From Ornithomonoglobus_A sp034090805 (lineage in GTDB: Bacteria > Bacillota > Clostridia > UBA1381): a stretch of 31,458 nucleotides of DNA. The position numbers and the translations under genes are program-made. The notes under the pieces are model-generated. The model did no database searches and was not told the DNA's origin. It was given only the letters and a program-made list of their open reading frames with translations. Positions 6,767 through 13,366 of the stretch are shown in pieces. The stretch lies in NCBI GenBank assembly GCA_034090805.1, contig JAXDRV010000145.1, positions 1 to 31,458 of the forward strand, read 5' to 3'. Numbering within the stretch: the first letter of the stretch is position 1; each line of letters opens with the position of its first letter.

Positions 6767-6803
6767 TTTTTAATATCATCTGCTGCAACAGCAGCGCAGA
6801 TTA
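6759..6803. other. Competing hairpins over the stop codon of the ssDNA-binding gene
   Basis: 6759-6767 (GCAGATGAT) pairs perfectly with 6775-6783 (ATCATCTGC) around a 7-nt loop. The second arm can alternatively pair downstream through CTGCTG/CAGCAG (6780-6795), so two mutually exclusive hairpins are possible. There is no T tract, so this is not a standard terminator. Confidence 0.45.
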
Positions 6804-6822
6804 AAACCGTCTGCCCTGTAAT

Positions 6823-6909
6823 GAAAGCTAAATCAATAATCATAAATTTTAACACACCGATTTAGTCAAGAAAACTATAGGTTTAATTGATTATGTTGGG
6901 AGAGCTTTC
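6823..6909. other. Nested inverted repeat, possible structured RNA or single-strand origin
   Basis: GAAAGCT (6823-6829) pairs with AGCTTTC (6903-6909), and inside it AATCAAT (6831-6837) pairs with ATTGATT (6886-6892). The enclosed ~48 nt include a near-palindrome around 6870-6884. It lies in a gene-free gap downstream of the replication genes. Location and structure would fit a single-strand origin or a small RNA; neither is proven. Confidence 0.35.
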
Positions 6910-6978
6910 AATGCTTAAAAATGTAATAGTACAAGTCTGCATCACCATAAAGTATTATAAAAGGGTTGGTGATGTGCT

Positions 6979-7161
6979 GTGAAAAATATAAATTTTAAAA
7001 TCATTTGTCATATGCCTAATGATAAATATGCTGAAGAACTTCTTTCCGAGAAAGTTGCGGAAATTCATGCTGAGGCAGCAGTAAATCACTTAAACAGATT
7101 AAATATCCAAAATAATGATAAGGAAAAAGCACTGCAAAATATCATTGAAATAGGCACTTAA
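6979..7161 (+). CDS. Small hypothetical protein (60 residues)
   Basis: GTG start at 6979, preceded by GGTTGGTGAT as a weak ribosome site; the nearby ATG at 6972 gives only a nine-codon frame. The product starts MKNINFKIICHMPNDKYAEE. A long helix-like middle (AEELLSEKVAEIHAEAAVNHL) follows, so a small alpha-helical protein is likely. There is no membrane segment. It lies between the structured region at 6823-6909 and the hairpin at 7171-7212, on the recombinase strand. In integrative elements, small proteins next to the recombinase are often recombination directionality factors, but nothing in this sequence proves that role. No family recognised. Confidence 0.5.
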   Translation: MKNINFKIICHMPNDKYAEELLSEKVAEIHAEAAVNHLNRLNIQNNDKEKALQNIIEIGT

Positions 7162-7170
7162 AATAAGAGG

Positions 7171-7212
7171 CAGTAAAAATTTTTACGAATATTTTTGTGA
7201 GAATTTTTACTG
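7171..7212 (+). terminator. AT-rich hairpin between the 60-residue gene and the recombinase
   Basis: CAGTAAAAATT (7171-7181) pairs perfectly with AATTTTTACTG (7202-7212), 11 bp, with a 20-nt loop. A real T tract is missing after the stem (TTTAG only), so it may be a weak terminator or a protein-binding palindrome. Confidence 0.4.
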
Positions 7213-7220
7213 TTTAGCCG

Positions 7221-7249
7221 CTTACAAATGAAGAAAAAAGTATTATAAT
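7221..7249 (+). promoter_or_regulatory. Candidate sigma-A-type promoter upstream of the recombinase
   Basis: CTTACA (7221-7226, four of six) is followed by a 17-nt spacer and a perfect TATAAT (7244-7249). It would give a leader of about 117 nt before the recombinase ATG. Confidence 0.5.
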
Positions 7250-7291
7250 TATAATATAACCTAAGCGCAGGTTACAATCTGTCGCAGGCTC

Positions 7292-7317
7292 TGCTCCTTG
7301 CAAGCAAAGCAGGAGCA
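7292..7317 (+). other. Hairpin in the recombinase leader
   Basis: TGCTCCT (7292-7298) pairs with AGGAGCA (7311-7317), with two more GC pairs possible inside. Two similar GCAGG-containing segments (7266-7271 and 7283-7288) precede it. It is the only GC-rich stretch near here and could act as an attenuator or a protein-binding site. Confidence 0.35.
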
Positions 7318-7340
7318 TTGCTTCGATTTAAACAAAATAT

Positions 7341-7349
7341 CATACAATA
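7341..7349 (+). promoter_or_regulatory. Sigma-E/sigma-K-like -10 element before the recombinase
   Basis: CATACAATA matches the sigma-E -10 consensus CATACAHT at all eight positions and also fits the sigma-K -10 pattern CATANNNTA. It ends 24 nt before the ATG, a normal leader length. The -35 region 13-14 nt upstream is a poor match, so the call is tentative. Mother-cell expression of the recombinase is what a skin element needs (spoIVCA is sigma-E dependent in B. subtilis). Confidence 0.4.
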
Positions 7350-7373
7350 GAATTTACAAAGAGGTATTAAAAA

Positions 7374-9146
7374 ATGAAAAATGCTAAAATTGAAACTTTG
7401 AAAAATATCGCAGTTTATTCAAGAAAGTCAAAATTTACAGGTAAAGGCGAGAGTATAGATAATCAGATTGAGATGTGTAAGGCATATCTTAAAATGCACT
7501 TTAGTGATAAATATGACGATATGAATATAACCGTATTTGAAGATGAAGGATTTTCCGGTGGAAATACAAACAGACCGCAGTTTCAGGAAATGCTTAAAAT
7601 GATAAAGGAAAGAAAGTTTGATACACTTATTTGTTATCGGTTAGACAGAATAAGCAGAAACACGGGGGATTTTGTAAAACTCATTGAAGAATTAAAGCAG
7701 TATGGTATATCTTTTATTTCAATAAAAGAAAATTTTGATACCAACACTCCTTTAGGTACTGCTATGATGATGGTATCTTCAATATTTGCTCAGCTTGAAA
7801 GAGATACAATCGCAGAGAGAATAAGAGATAATATGCATGAACTTGCAAAGACGGGTAGATGGCTTGGAGGAACCACTCCTACCGGTTATAAAAGTGAAAA
7901 GGTTGAAAAGATTGATATTGAAGGAAAAAAGAGAAGCTTATTTAAATTGAATGAAATAGATGATGAGATAGAGATTATAATGATGATATATAATAAGTTT
8001 TTGGAAGAGAATTCATTAACGAAAACGGAAACCTATCTTATGAATAATGGAATAAAAACAAAGAACGGTAAGTATTTTTCAAGATTTGCTATAAGAAGTA
8101 TTCTTGAGAATCCTGTTTATATGATAGCCGATAGTGATGCCTTGGAATACTTTAAGGACTTACAAATTGAGATATACTGCGATGATAATGAGTTTGACGG
8201 CATACATGGTGTTATGGCTTATAACAAGACCAAACAAACGGTAGGCGGTACACATATAAAAAATAATATAGATGAGTGGATTATAGCTATCGGTGAACAT
8301 AAAGGAATCATATCAGGGAAAGACTGGGTTAAAGCACAAAGATTTTTAGAACAGAACAAATCGAAGACGTATAGGAAGCCTAAAAACAATACTGCTTTAT
8401 TATCCGGTGTTTTGATATGCGGAGATTGCGGAAGATTTATGAGACCGAAACAAGTCAACAGATTTAATAAAGAAAATGAAAAAGTGTTTTATTATATGTG
8501 CGAAAGAAAAGAAAAGAGCAGACAACATTTATGCGATATGAGAAATATAACCGGTAATGTTTTAGATAAGGTTGTATGCGAAGAAATAAAAAAGCTATCG
8601 CAAGATGATTCAATTTTTATTAAACAATTAAAAAAGGCTAAAAATAAATTTACGAACAATGCGAATAGTGTATCGAAACAAATTAAAGAACTCGAAAAAA
8701 AGATAGCAGCTAACGATAATTCCATTAAAAAGCTTGTTATTTCATTAGCAGAAGGCAATAATGAGGAAATCGCCGTTAAATATATAAATGAGCATATAAG
8801 TGAATTACATGCCGAAAATGAGCTTTTAACAAATAAGATAGATGAACTTAAAAGTATAGATTGCAATTTATCTGATATGGATTTTGAAGGTATTAAAAGT
8901 ATGCTGTCATCATTTACAAAAACGTTTGATATTATGACTTTGGAAGAAAAACGCAATGCTATAAGAACATTGGTAAGAAGAATTGTATGGGACGGAGAGA
9001 ACGTACATATATACTTCCTCGGTTGTGATTATGATGACAGCAATGTTATCACAACGGATACGCAAGAGGAAAAAATGTTACCCTTAGGTAAGGATAGCAA
9101 ACGAGGTTCTGATGTATCTGCGGTCGGCGCAGAAGCTCAGCCGTGA
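7374..9146 (+). CDS. Large serine recombinase (SpoIVCA-type sigK-element excisionase/integrase)
   Basis: A 590-residue site-specific recombinase that should excise the element and rejoin sigK. The N-terminal resolvase domain (about 12-160) has YSRKS with Ser19 as the likely nucleophile, DNQIEMC, FEDEGFSGGNTNRP and YRLDRISRN (88-96). A recombinase (PF07508-type) domain spans ~165-325. A zinc beta-ribbon follows at ~343-395 (CGDCGRFM, YYMCERK, HLCDMR). A coiled coil lies at ~415-495, and a short C-terminal domain ends with VRRIVWDGENVHIYF. ATG at 7374 follows AGAGG. The frame crosses the right recombination site: codon 576 (AAA, 9099-9101) is at the crossover, and the last 14 residues plus the stop are written in sigK DNA. 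After excision the frame continues into the HTH gene instead. Confidence 0.93.
   Translation: MKNAKIETLKNIAVYSRKSKFTGKGESIDNQIEMCKAYLKMHFSDKYDDMNITVFEDEGFSGGNTNRPQFQEMLKMIKERKFDTLICYRLDRISRNTGDFVKLIEELKQYGISFISIKENFDTNTPLGTAMMMVSSIFAQLERDTIAERIRDNMHELAKTGRWLGGTTPTGYKSEKVEKIDIEGKKRSLFKLNEIDDEIEIIMMIYNKFLEENSLTKTETYLMNNGIKTKNGKYFSRFAIRSILENPVYMIADSDALEYFKDLQIEIYCDDNEFDGIHGVMAYNKTKQTVGGTHIKNNIDEWIIAIGEHKGIISGKDWVKAQRFLEQNKSKTYRKPKNNTALLSGVLICGDCGRFMRPKQVNRFNKENEKVFYYMCERKEKSRQHLCDMRNITGNVLDKVVCEEIKKLSQDDSIFIKQLKKAKNKFTNNANSVSKQIKELEKKIAANDNSIKKLVISLAEGNNEEIAVKYINEHISELHAENELLTNKIDELKSIDCNLSDMDFEGIKSMLSSFTKTFDIMTLEEKRNAIRTLVRRIVWDGENVHIYFLGCDYDDSNVITTDTQEEKMLPLGKDSKRGSDVSAVGAEAQP
9091..9111. other. 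Right recombination site (attR) of the sigK-intervening element
   Basis: ATAGCAAAC at 9094-9102 corresponds to ATAGAAAAT at 663-671; the common AA core would be 9100-9101. Joining 1-668 to 9100 onward gives codons for RCIENEVLMYLR, the conserved SigK motif. The reciprocal circle junction (attP) would be AGGATAGCA - AA - TTCTATACT, an imperfect inverted repeat (11 of 16 positions per arm), as expected for a serine recombinase site. Confidence 0.75.
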
Positions 9147-9456
9147 GGTTTCGCTTGAGGAGAGCATCGGCACGGATAAGGAGGGTAACGCAATGACCCT
9201 GGCGGATATTCTTATGCAGGAGGGGGCGGACGTTCATGAGGCGGTACAGGCGGGACTTGATGCGGGTGTGTTGTACTGTGCAATTAACAGAGCCCTCACT
9301 CATGACGAAAAGAAGATTATAATCGAACGCTACGGATTGGGCGGAACAAAGCGCAAAACCCAGCAGGAGATCGCCGACGAGCTGGGAATAAGCCGCAGCT
9401 ATGTGTCCAGAATTGAGAAAAGATGCCTCAAAAAGCTGCTTGATGAGATACAATAA
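9112..9456 (+). CDS. sigK: Sigma factor SigK, C-terminal part (SpoIIIC-like)
   Basis: This is the 3' half of SigK. The ORF as it stands begins at an internal ATG, but authentic sigK coding resumes at about 9100 (AAC GAG GTT CTG ATG). It carries the end of region 2 (MYLRSAQKLSREVSLEESIG), the linker DKEGNAMTLADIL, and region 4 with the -35-binding HTH (KTQQEIADELGISRSYVSRIEKR). The stop at 9454-9456 gives 118 residues from the junction, so 108 + 118 = 226 in the repaired protein, close to the usual SigK length. No ribosome site precedes 9112, so on its own it is probably silent until the element is excised. The gene is intact to its natural end and converges on the histidine kinase. Confidence 0.93.
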   Translation: MYLRSAQKLSREVSLEESIGTDKEGNAMTLADILMQEGADVHEAVQAGLDAGVLYCAINRALTHDEKKIIIERYGLGGTKRKTQQEIADELGISRSYVSRIEKRCLKKLLDEIQ

Positions 9457-9458
9457 AA

Positions 9459-9478
9459 CCGCCGCATTAATGCGGCGG
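9459..9478 (-). terminator. Palindromic terminator between sigK and the histidine kinase
   Basis: The 20 bases are a perfect palindrome (CCGCCGCAT/ATGCGGCGG around TA). On the minus strand it is followed by TTTTATTG, so it terminates the gdpD-cdaA-cdaR-kinase operon. On the plus strand it also closes sigK, though with a weaker T stretch. Confidence 0.75.
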
Positions 9479-9483
9479 CTGCG

Positions 9484-11292
9484 TTATTCCTCAACAGGAA
9501 TCGTGATTACAAAGTCGGAGCCTTTATTTACCTCGCTTGTGATTTTGATTTTACCGTTGAAGGCGGACTCGATCGTCTGCTTGGCAATCGCAAGCCCCAG
9601 TCCCGTGCCGCCCTTATCTCTTGAACGAGCCTTTTCAACACGGAAAAATCTGTCGAATATATTGGGCAGCTTATCCTTGGGAATACCTATTCCGTTATCG
9701 GAAATCTTGATATTTATGTCCTTATACACCTTGGAGGTATAAATTTCAACATGACCGCCCGTGGGCGTGTATTTCAGAGCGTTGCTGACGATATTCACGA
9801 TCGCACGCTCCAAACCGTCACGATCGCCCATGATTTTCGGCACTTCGTTAATCGGGTGATACGTAAGCTTCTGCTCACGCTTGCGTGCCGTTAGCGCAAA
9901 ACGCTCGACTATCGTTTCTATCATGGCGCGTATGTCGATTTCCTCAGGGGTTTTATCGTATGTTTGGTTTTCGTCAAGCTTGGAAAGCGTAAGCAAATCG
10001 CTTATAATCCTCGTCATGCGGTCCGTTTCCGAGGAAATGGTACCCAGAAAACGTGTGCGCAGCTCTCTGTCGGCGTCCGGCGTGTCGGCGAGAATATCAG
10101 CATACGATTTTATTATCGTAAGCGGCGTACGCAGCTCGTGCGAAACATCGGCAACGAAATCACGGCGGGACGCTTCAAGCCGCTCCTGCTTTGTTACATC
10201 GTGGATAATAACGATTATTCCGCCGATTTTGTTATCGGAGTTGAACACCGCAAAGTTAAGCTGCAAATACTGATTGTTGAGCTTTATCTCACGTTCCACT
10301 GCCGTTTCCGGCTTCATGTAAAGCAAATCTCCCAGCGAGATATTTGCGTTTATTTCCTTGAAAAATCTGTCAAAGCGTATGTCATCGAGGTACTTGCGCT
10401 GAAGCAGCCGCTTTGCCTCCGGGTTTACGTGTATCAGCTTGCCGGAGATGTCAAAGGCAAGTATGCCGTCATTCATGTTCTGTAGGATTGTTTCGATTTT
10501 TACCTTTTCGCTTATTGCCTGCTCGGTCGATTCCTGACGGCTGTGGGCAAGGTAGACAAGTGAGTTTGTAAGCTCACCAAGCTCATCGTCTGCCTGCGAG
10601 GGAGTAAGCGCATTCAAATCTCCGTCCGCAAGCCGCTTTGCGTTTACGGTGAGGGATTTTAACGGCACGGATACGGAGCGTGACAGGAAATATCCCATAA
10701 CAAGCGCCGCTGCCGCTGCAATAAGCAGAGAATACAGCATTATATCATATATTCTCCCAACAACGGCGGAAGCGTCGTCTCCGGAGTCCTTTACGTAAAT
10801 GACAAACTTGACCTGCGAGCCGTTCATAAGCGGCAGCGCATAGTCCATGTACGAGGCGGACATTCCGGTTTCCATGCCGGGCATTCCGTTGAGAGCACTC
10901 ACAAGCACGGGAGTATGCTCCGTCTGCGTTGCGTTCGACGAGGAATACAGAACCTTTCCGCTGCTGTCAAGCACTGCGTAAAAGCGTGACATACCGAGCG
11001 AAAGCCCGGCTGTGTACAGGTTCATTATGCTTTTTATTGTTTCAAGATTTTCTGCGGGATTTTCTTCTATCACCATTGCGCCCGCCTGCGGCTGCGTCGG
11101 CGAAACGCCGTTTGCCGCCTCCGTAAGCTCAGCCTTCAGGTCATCTGAAAATACCGTTGTTACGGCGTTTTCAAAGCCGGTGCGGAAATATTTTGCCGTC
11201 CATGACAGCGCAGCAACTCCTCCGATAAGCTGTGCCGTGATTACAAGCAGCACAAAATATGCCGTGATTTTCCAACGTATACTTTTAAACAT
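9484..11292 (-). CDS. WalK-like membrane sensor histidine kinase
   Basis: A 602-residue kinase. The start is the ATG at 11290-11292 (MFKSIRWKITAYF) behind AAAAGGA; the longer open frame overlaps cdaR and is not used. TM1 lies at ~9-30, the extracytoplasmic sensor at ~31-183, TM2 at ~184-204, HAMP at ~203-255 and PAS at ~262-365. The HisKA H-box is SHELRTPLT, with His385 as phospho-acceptor. The HATPase has an N-box (NIVSNALKYTP, ~500-510), DNGIGIP (532-538) and GTGLGLAIA (562-570). This layout is that of WalK/PhoR-type kinases. No response regulator gene is in the window, so it is an orphan here. It is the last gene of the operon with cdaA/cdaR, occupying the place where glmM usually sits. 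A YycI-like protein, WalJ and RlmH nearby support a WalK-like identity, but PhoR cannot be excluded. Confidence 0.85.
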   Translation of the reverse strand: MFKSIRWKITAYFVLLVITAQLIGGVAALSWTAKYFRTGFENAVTTVFSDDLKAELTEAANGVSPTQPQAGAMVIEENPAENLETIKSIMNLYTAGLSLGMSRFYAVLDSSGKVLYSSSNATQTEHTPVLVSALNGMPGMETGMSASYMDYALPLMNGSQVKFVIYVKDSGDDASAVVGRIYDIMLYSLLIAAAAALVMGYFLSRSVSVPLKSLTVNAKRLADGDLNALTPSQADDELGELTNSLVYLAHSRQESTEQAISEKVKIETILQNMNDGILAFDISGKLIHVNPEAKRLLQRKYLDDIRFDRFFKEINANISLGDLLYMKPETAVEREIKLNNQYLQLNFAVFNSDNKIGGIIVIIHDVTKQERLEASRRDFVADVSHELRTPLTIIKSYADILADTPDADRELRTRFLGTISSETDRMTRIISDLLTLSKLDENQTYDKTPEEIDIRAMIETIVERFALTARKREQKLTYHPINEVPKIMGDRDGLERAIVNIVSNALKYTPTGGHVEIYTSKVYKDINIKISDNGIGIPKDKLPNIFDRFFRVEKARSRDKGGTGLGLAIAKQTIESAFNGKIKITSEVNKGSDFVITIPVEE

Positions 11293-11312
11293 CAGTGTTT
11301 TCCTTTTCTTCG

Positions 11313-12509
11313 TTATTTTATCGTGACTTCGGTTTCTCCGACTGTTGATGTGACAACTCTTGTGCCGCTGACCGTGACGGGTACTCGGTGAGTCCCTGCG
11401 GTAAGGCCGGAGAGATCTATTTCTGCTGTGATGTCGGACGCTTCTGTTTCCTCCGCACACTCGACTTGTGCGTCAAGCTCATGGCTAAATTCAGCACTTA
11501 AGCCTTCGCCGAGGTTTTTTGCGGTTATGTTAAGCTTCATCTGCTTTGTCAGCTTTTTAATAATTACCGGCTTTACCTTTACAACGGATTTTTCGTATGG
11601 AACGTAAATCCCGCTGTCTTGATTGAGGTAAAATTCCGTTTCGTCACCCGTGAGCTTATCGATATTTGCCGTTACGCCTTCGCCGCTGAAATCGGCACTT
11701 ACGCCCGCCTCGATTACCGGCGGATAAACGACTGTTTCCGCTCTGTCAAGCATATATCCTTTTTCAAGCTCATCGCTTAGTTGAGGGATAACGGGAAGGG
11801 TCTTTTTGGTGTAGGGCGTATTTATAATATGGACGGACGGACTGTGCGCCTCAAGTGTTTCGTTTTTGTCGATTACGGCGTTGCTCTTGTCGTACATCGC
11901 ATACGAGTATTCGCCGGAGGTTTTTTCGCTGATTAACGATATATCCACAGCCGCAAGAGCATAGGCAACGTTGTCAACCTCGCTTTTTGCGCCCGTTATA
12001 TCGATATAATCGTCCTCTATTTCCGATTTTATATAGTAATTTTTATTTGCGCCTGTCTGCTTTGTCAGAACCTGAACGCTTTTATGCTCCAAAGGCTCAA
12101 TATCAAGAATTATCTGCTCGTTGCCGCCTTTTTCGAGGGTGAGACGGGAGTTGGGCATTTCAACGCTCGTTGTAAACTCCTGCTCGCCCGTTTCGGTTAC
12201 GTCCTCAACGTCTATTTTCAGGTATATGCTGTTCATGTAATCCATAAGGTCGCTCCGCTTTCCGCTTACGGAAACGGACATTGACGGAAGATCGTTTTTG
12301 CCCGTTACGGCAAGCCCCTTGGCACGGAGCGCAAGCTCTCCGGAACAGCGCACATCTACGTTGTTAAGCGTGATGGTTATGCTTGGGTCGTTCATATACA
12401 CAACCATTAGCCATATTGCTATCGCAAAAAATACGGAAACCGCCATTGTTTTCAGCTTGTCACGGCTGCGTTCCGTTTTTTTGTTTCCGAAATTAAACAG
12501 CTTTCTCAT
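11313..12509 (-). CDS. cdaR: CdaR, YbbR-domain regulator of the diadenylate cyclase CdaA
   Basis: A 398-residue protein with one N-terminal TM helix (about 22-39, AVSVFFAIAIWLMVVYM). Several repeated YbbR beta domains of ~85 residues face the outside (for instance 'DVRCSGELALRAKGLAVTG', 'LTAGTHRVPVTVSGTRV'). CdaR binds CdaA in the membrane and modulates its cyclic-di-AMP synthesis. ATG at 12509 overlaps the cdaA stop in an ATGA (4-bp overlap) and has GGAGGT upstream, so translation is coupled. The stop is 20 bases before the histidine kinase start. Length and repeat number are typical of the family. Confidence 0.9.
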   Translation of the reverse strand: MRKLFNFGNKKTERSRDKLKTMAVSVFFAIAIWLMVVYMNDPSITITLNNVDVRCSGELALRAKGLAVTGKNDLPSMSVSVSGKRSDLMDYMNSIYLKIDVEDVTETGEQEFTTSVEMPNSRLTLEKGGNEQIILDIEPLEHKSVQVLTKQTGANKNYYIKSEIEDDYIDITGAKSEVDNVAYALAAVDISLISEKTSGEYSYAMYDKSNAVIDKNETLEAHSPSVHIINTPYTKKTLPVIPQLSDELEKGYMLDRAETVVYPPVIEAGVSADFSGEGVTANIDKLTGDETEFYLNQDSGIYVPYEKSVVKVKPVIIKKLTKQMKLNITAKNLGEGLSAEFSHELDAQVECAEETEASDITAEIDLSGLTAGTHRVPVTVSGTRVVTSTVGETEVTIK

Positions 12510-13351
12510 TTTGACCTCCAGAATTTCATCTTCTCAAGCGTTTCGGCTGACTGCTGCTTTTTAAGCAGGATCTTTGTCAGAGCCTTTTTCAGTGATTCTT
12601 CGGTAAGGTTTCTTGTCAGAGAGCCGTTGAGCGCAATTGAAATTTTGCCTGTTTCCTCGCTTACGACAATGATAACCGCGTCCGTAACCTCGGAAAGACC
12701 TATCGCTGCACGGTGGCGTGTTCCCAGCTCATGCGAAAGATTGCTGTTTGCCGTCAGCGGCAGCAGACAGCCGGCGGTGATGATTTTATCCCGCCTCATT
12801 ATGACCGCTCCGTCGTGGAGGGGGGTATTCGGAACAAATATATTTTCAAGCAGACGGCTTGAGATTCTTGCGTCAAGGAGCGTGCCTGTTGAGATATATT
12901 CTCCGAGCCTTGTTTCACGCTCAAACACCATAAGCGCACCGGTGCGTGTTGAGGACATATTCGCCGCAGCCTCGGCAACCTCGCTTATTGCCGCAAGCAT
13001 TGCATCGTCGTCGCTGCTGCCGCTTGTCAGATCGAGAATTGTCCCTGCCTTTATTCTGCCCACACGCTCAAGCAGATTTCTCAGCTCCGGCTGAAAAATT
13101 ACTATTACCGCAAAAACTCCGAAGGACAGTGCGGCGTTTAAGATATAATTGAGCGCAGTAAGCTTCATTGCGCTGCTGGCAATGAAAACTATACCGAATA
13201 TCACCAGTCCTTTTAAAAGCTGCATTGCCTTTGTTTCACGGACGAAGCGTATCAGATAGTAGAGAATTATTGCAACTATGGCAATATCTATTGCGTCGTT
13301 TATTCTTAAAATTCTTAAATATTTTAAAATCTGCGAAAAGAACGCCTCCAT
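12506..13351 (-). CDS. cdaA: Diadenylate cyclase CdaA
   Basis: A 281-residue membrane enzyme that condenses two ATP into cyclic di-AMP. Three N-terminal hydrophobic helices lie at ~21-37, 45-60 and 66-86. A DAC domain follows with the catalytic DGA motif (LHDGAVIM, 180-182) and the nucleotide-binding RHR motif (GTRHRAAIG, 212-214). ATG at 13351 follows AAGGGGGC. The gene lies 15 bases after gdpD and overlaps cdaR, so all three are probably transcribed together from the promoter at 14305-14333. Cyclic di-AMP controls potassium and osmolyte uptake and, through that, wall integrity, which fits the neighbouring wall and sensor genes. Confidence 0.95.
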   Translation of the reverse strand: MEAFFSQILKYLRILRINDAIDIAIVAIILYYLIRFVRETKAMQLLKGLVIFGIVFIASSAMKLTALNYILNAALSFGVFAVIVIFQPELRNLLERVGRIKAGTILDLTSGSSDDDAMLAAISEVAEAAANMSSTRTGALMVFERETRLGEYISTGTLLDARISSRLLENIFVPNTPLHDGAVIMRRDKIITAGCLLPLTANSNLSHELGTRHRAAIGLSEVTDAVIIVVSEETGKISIALNGSLTRNLTEESLKKALTKILLKKQQSAETLEKMKFWRSK

Positions 13352-13366
13352 ATTGATTGCCCCCTT

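Larger units (their letters stand above)
669..9099. mobile_element. Skin-type (sigK-intervening) element, about 8.43 kb
   Basis: DNA between the two sigK halves. Evidence that it is a skin-type element: sigK is split inside the conserved region 2 motif, precise joining at the shared AAA restores the frame, and a large serine recombinase of the SpoIVCA type is the last gene of the insert. The insert is visibly AT-richer than the flanks and encodes accessory functions only. Known skin elements in B. subtilis (about 48 kb, prophage-like) and C. difficile also interrupt sigK; this one is much smaller. Unusually, it carries a rolling-circle initiator and a probable ssDNA-binding protein, suggesting a former or present ability to replicate as a circle. 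There are no structural phage genes and no conjugation genes. Confidence 0.9.

Noticed and set aside
6759..6803. Rho-independent terminator after the ssDNA-binding gene
   Set aside because: The stem covers the stop codon and has no T tract; the alternative pairing suggests another role.
345..9456. sigK as a pseudogene broken by random insertion
   Set aside because: Both halves are undamaged, joining at the shared bases restores the exact conserved motif, and the matching recombinase is present; this is programmed interruption rather than decay.
11293..11460. Longer histidine kinase start overlapping cdaR
   Set aside because: The extra ~55 residues are Arg/Ser/His-rich antisense-like sequence, and ATG 11292 has AAAAGGA and begins directly with the first TM helix.
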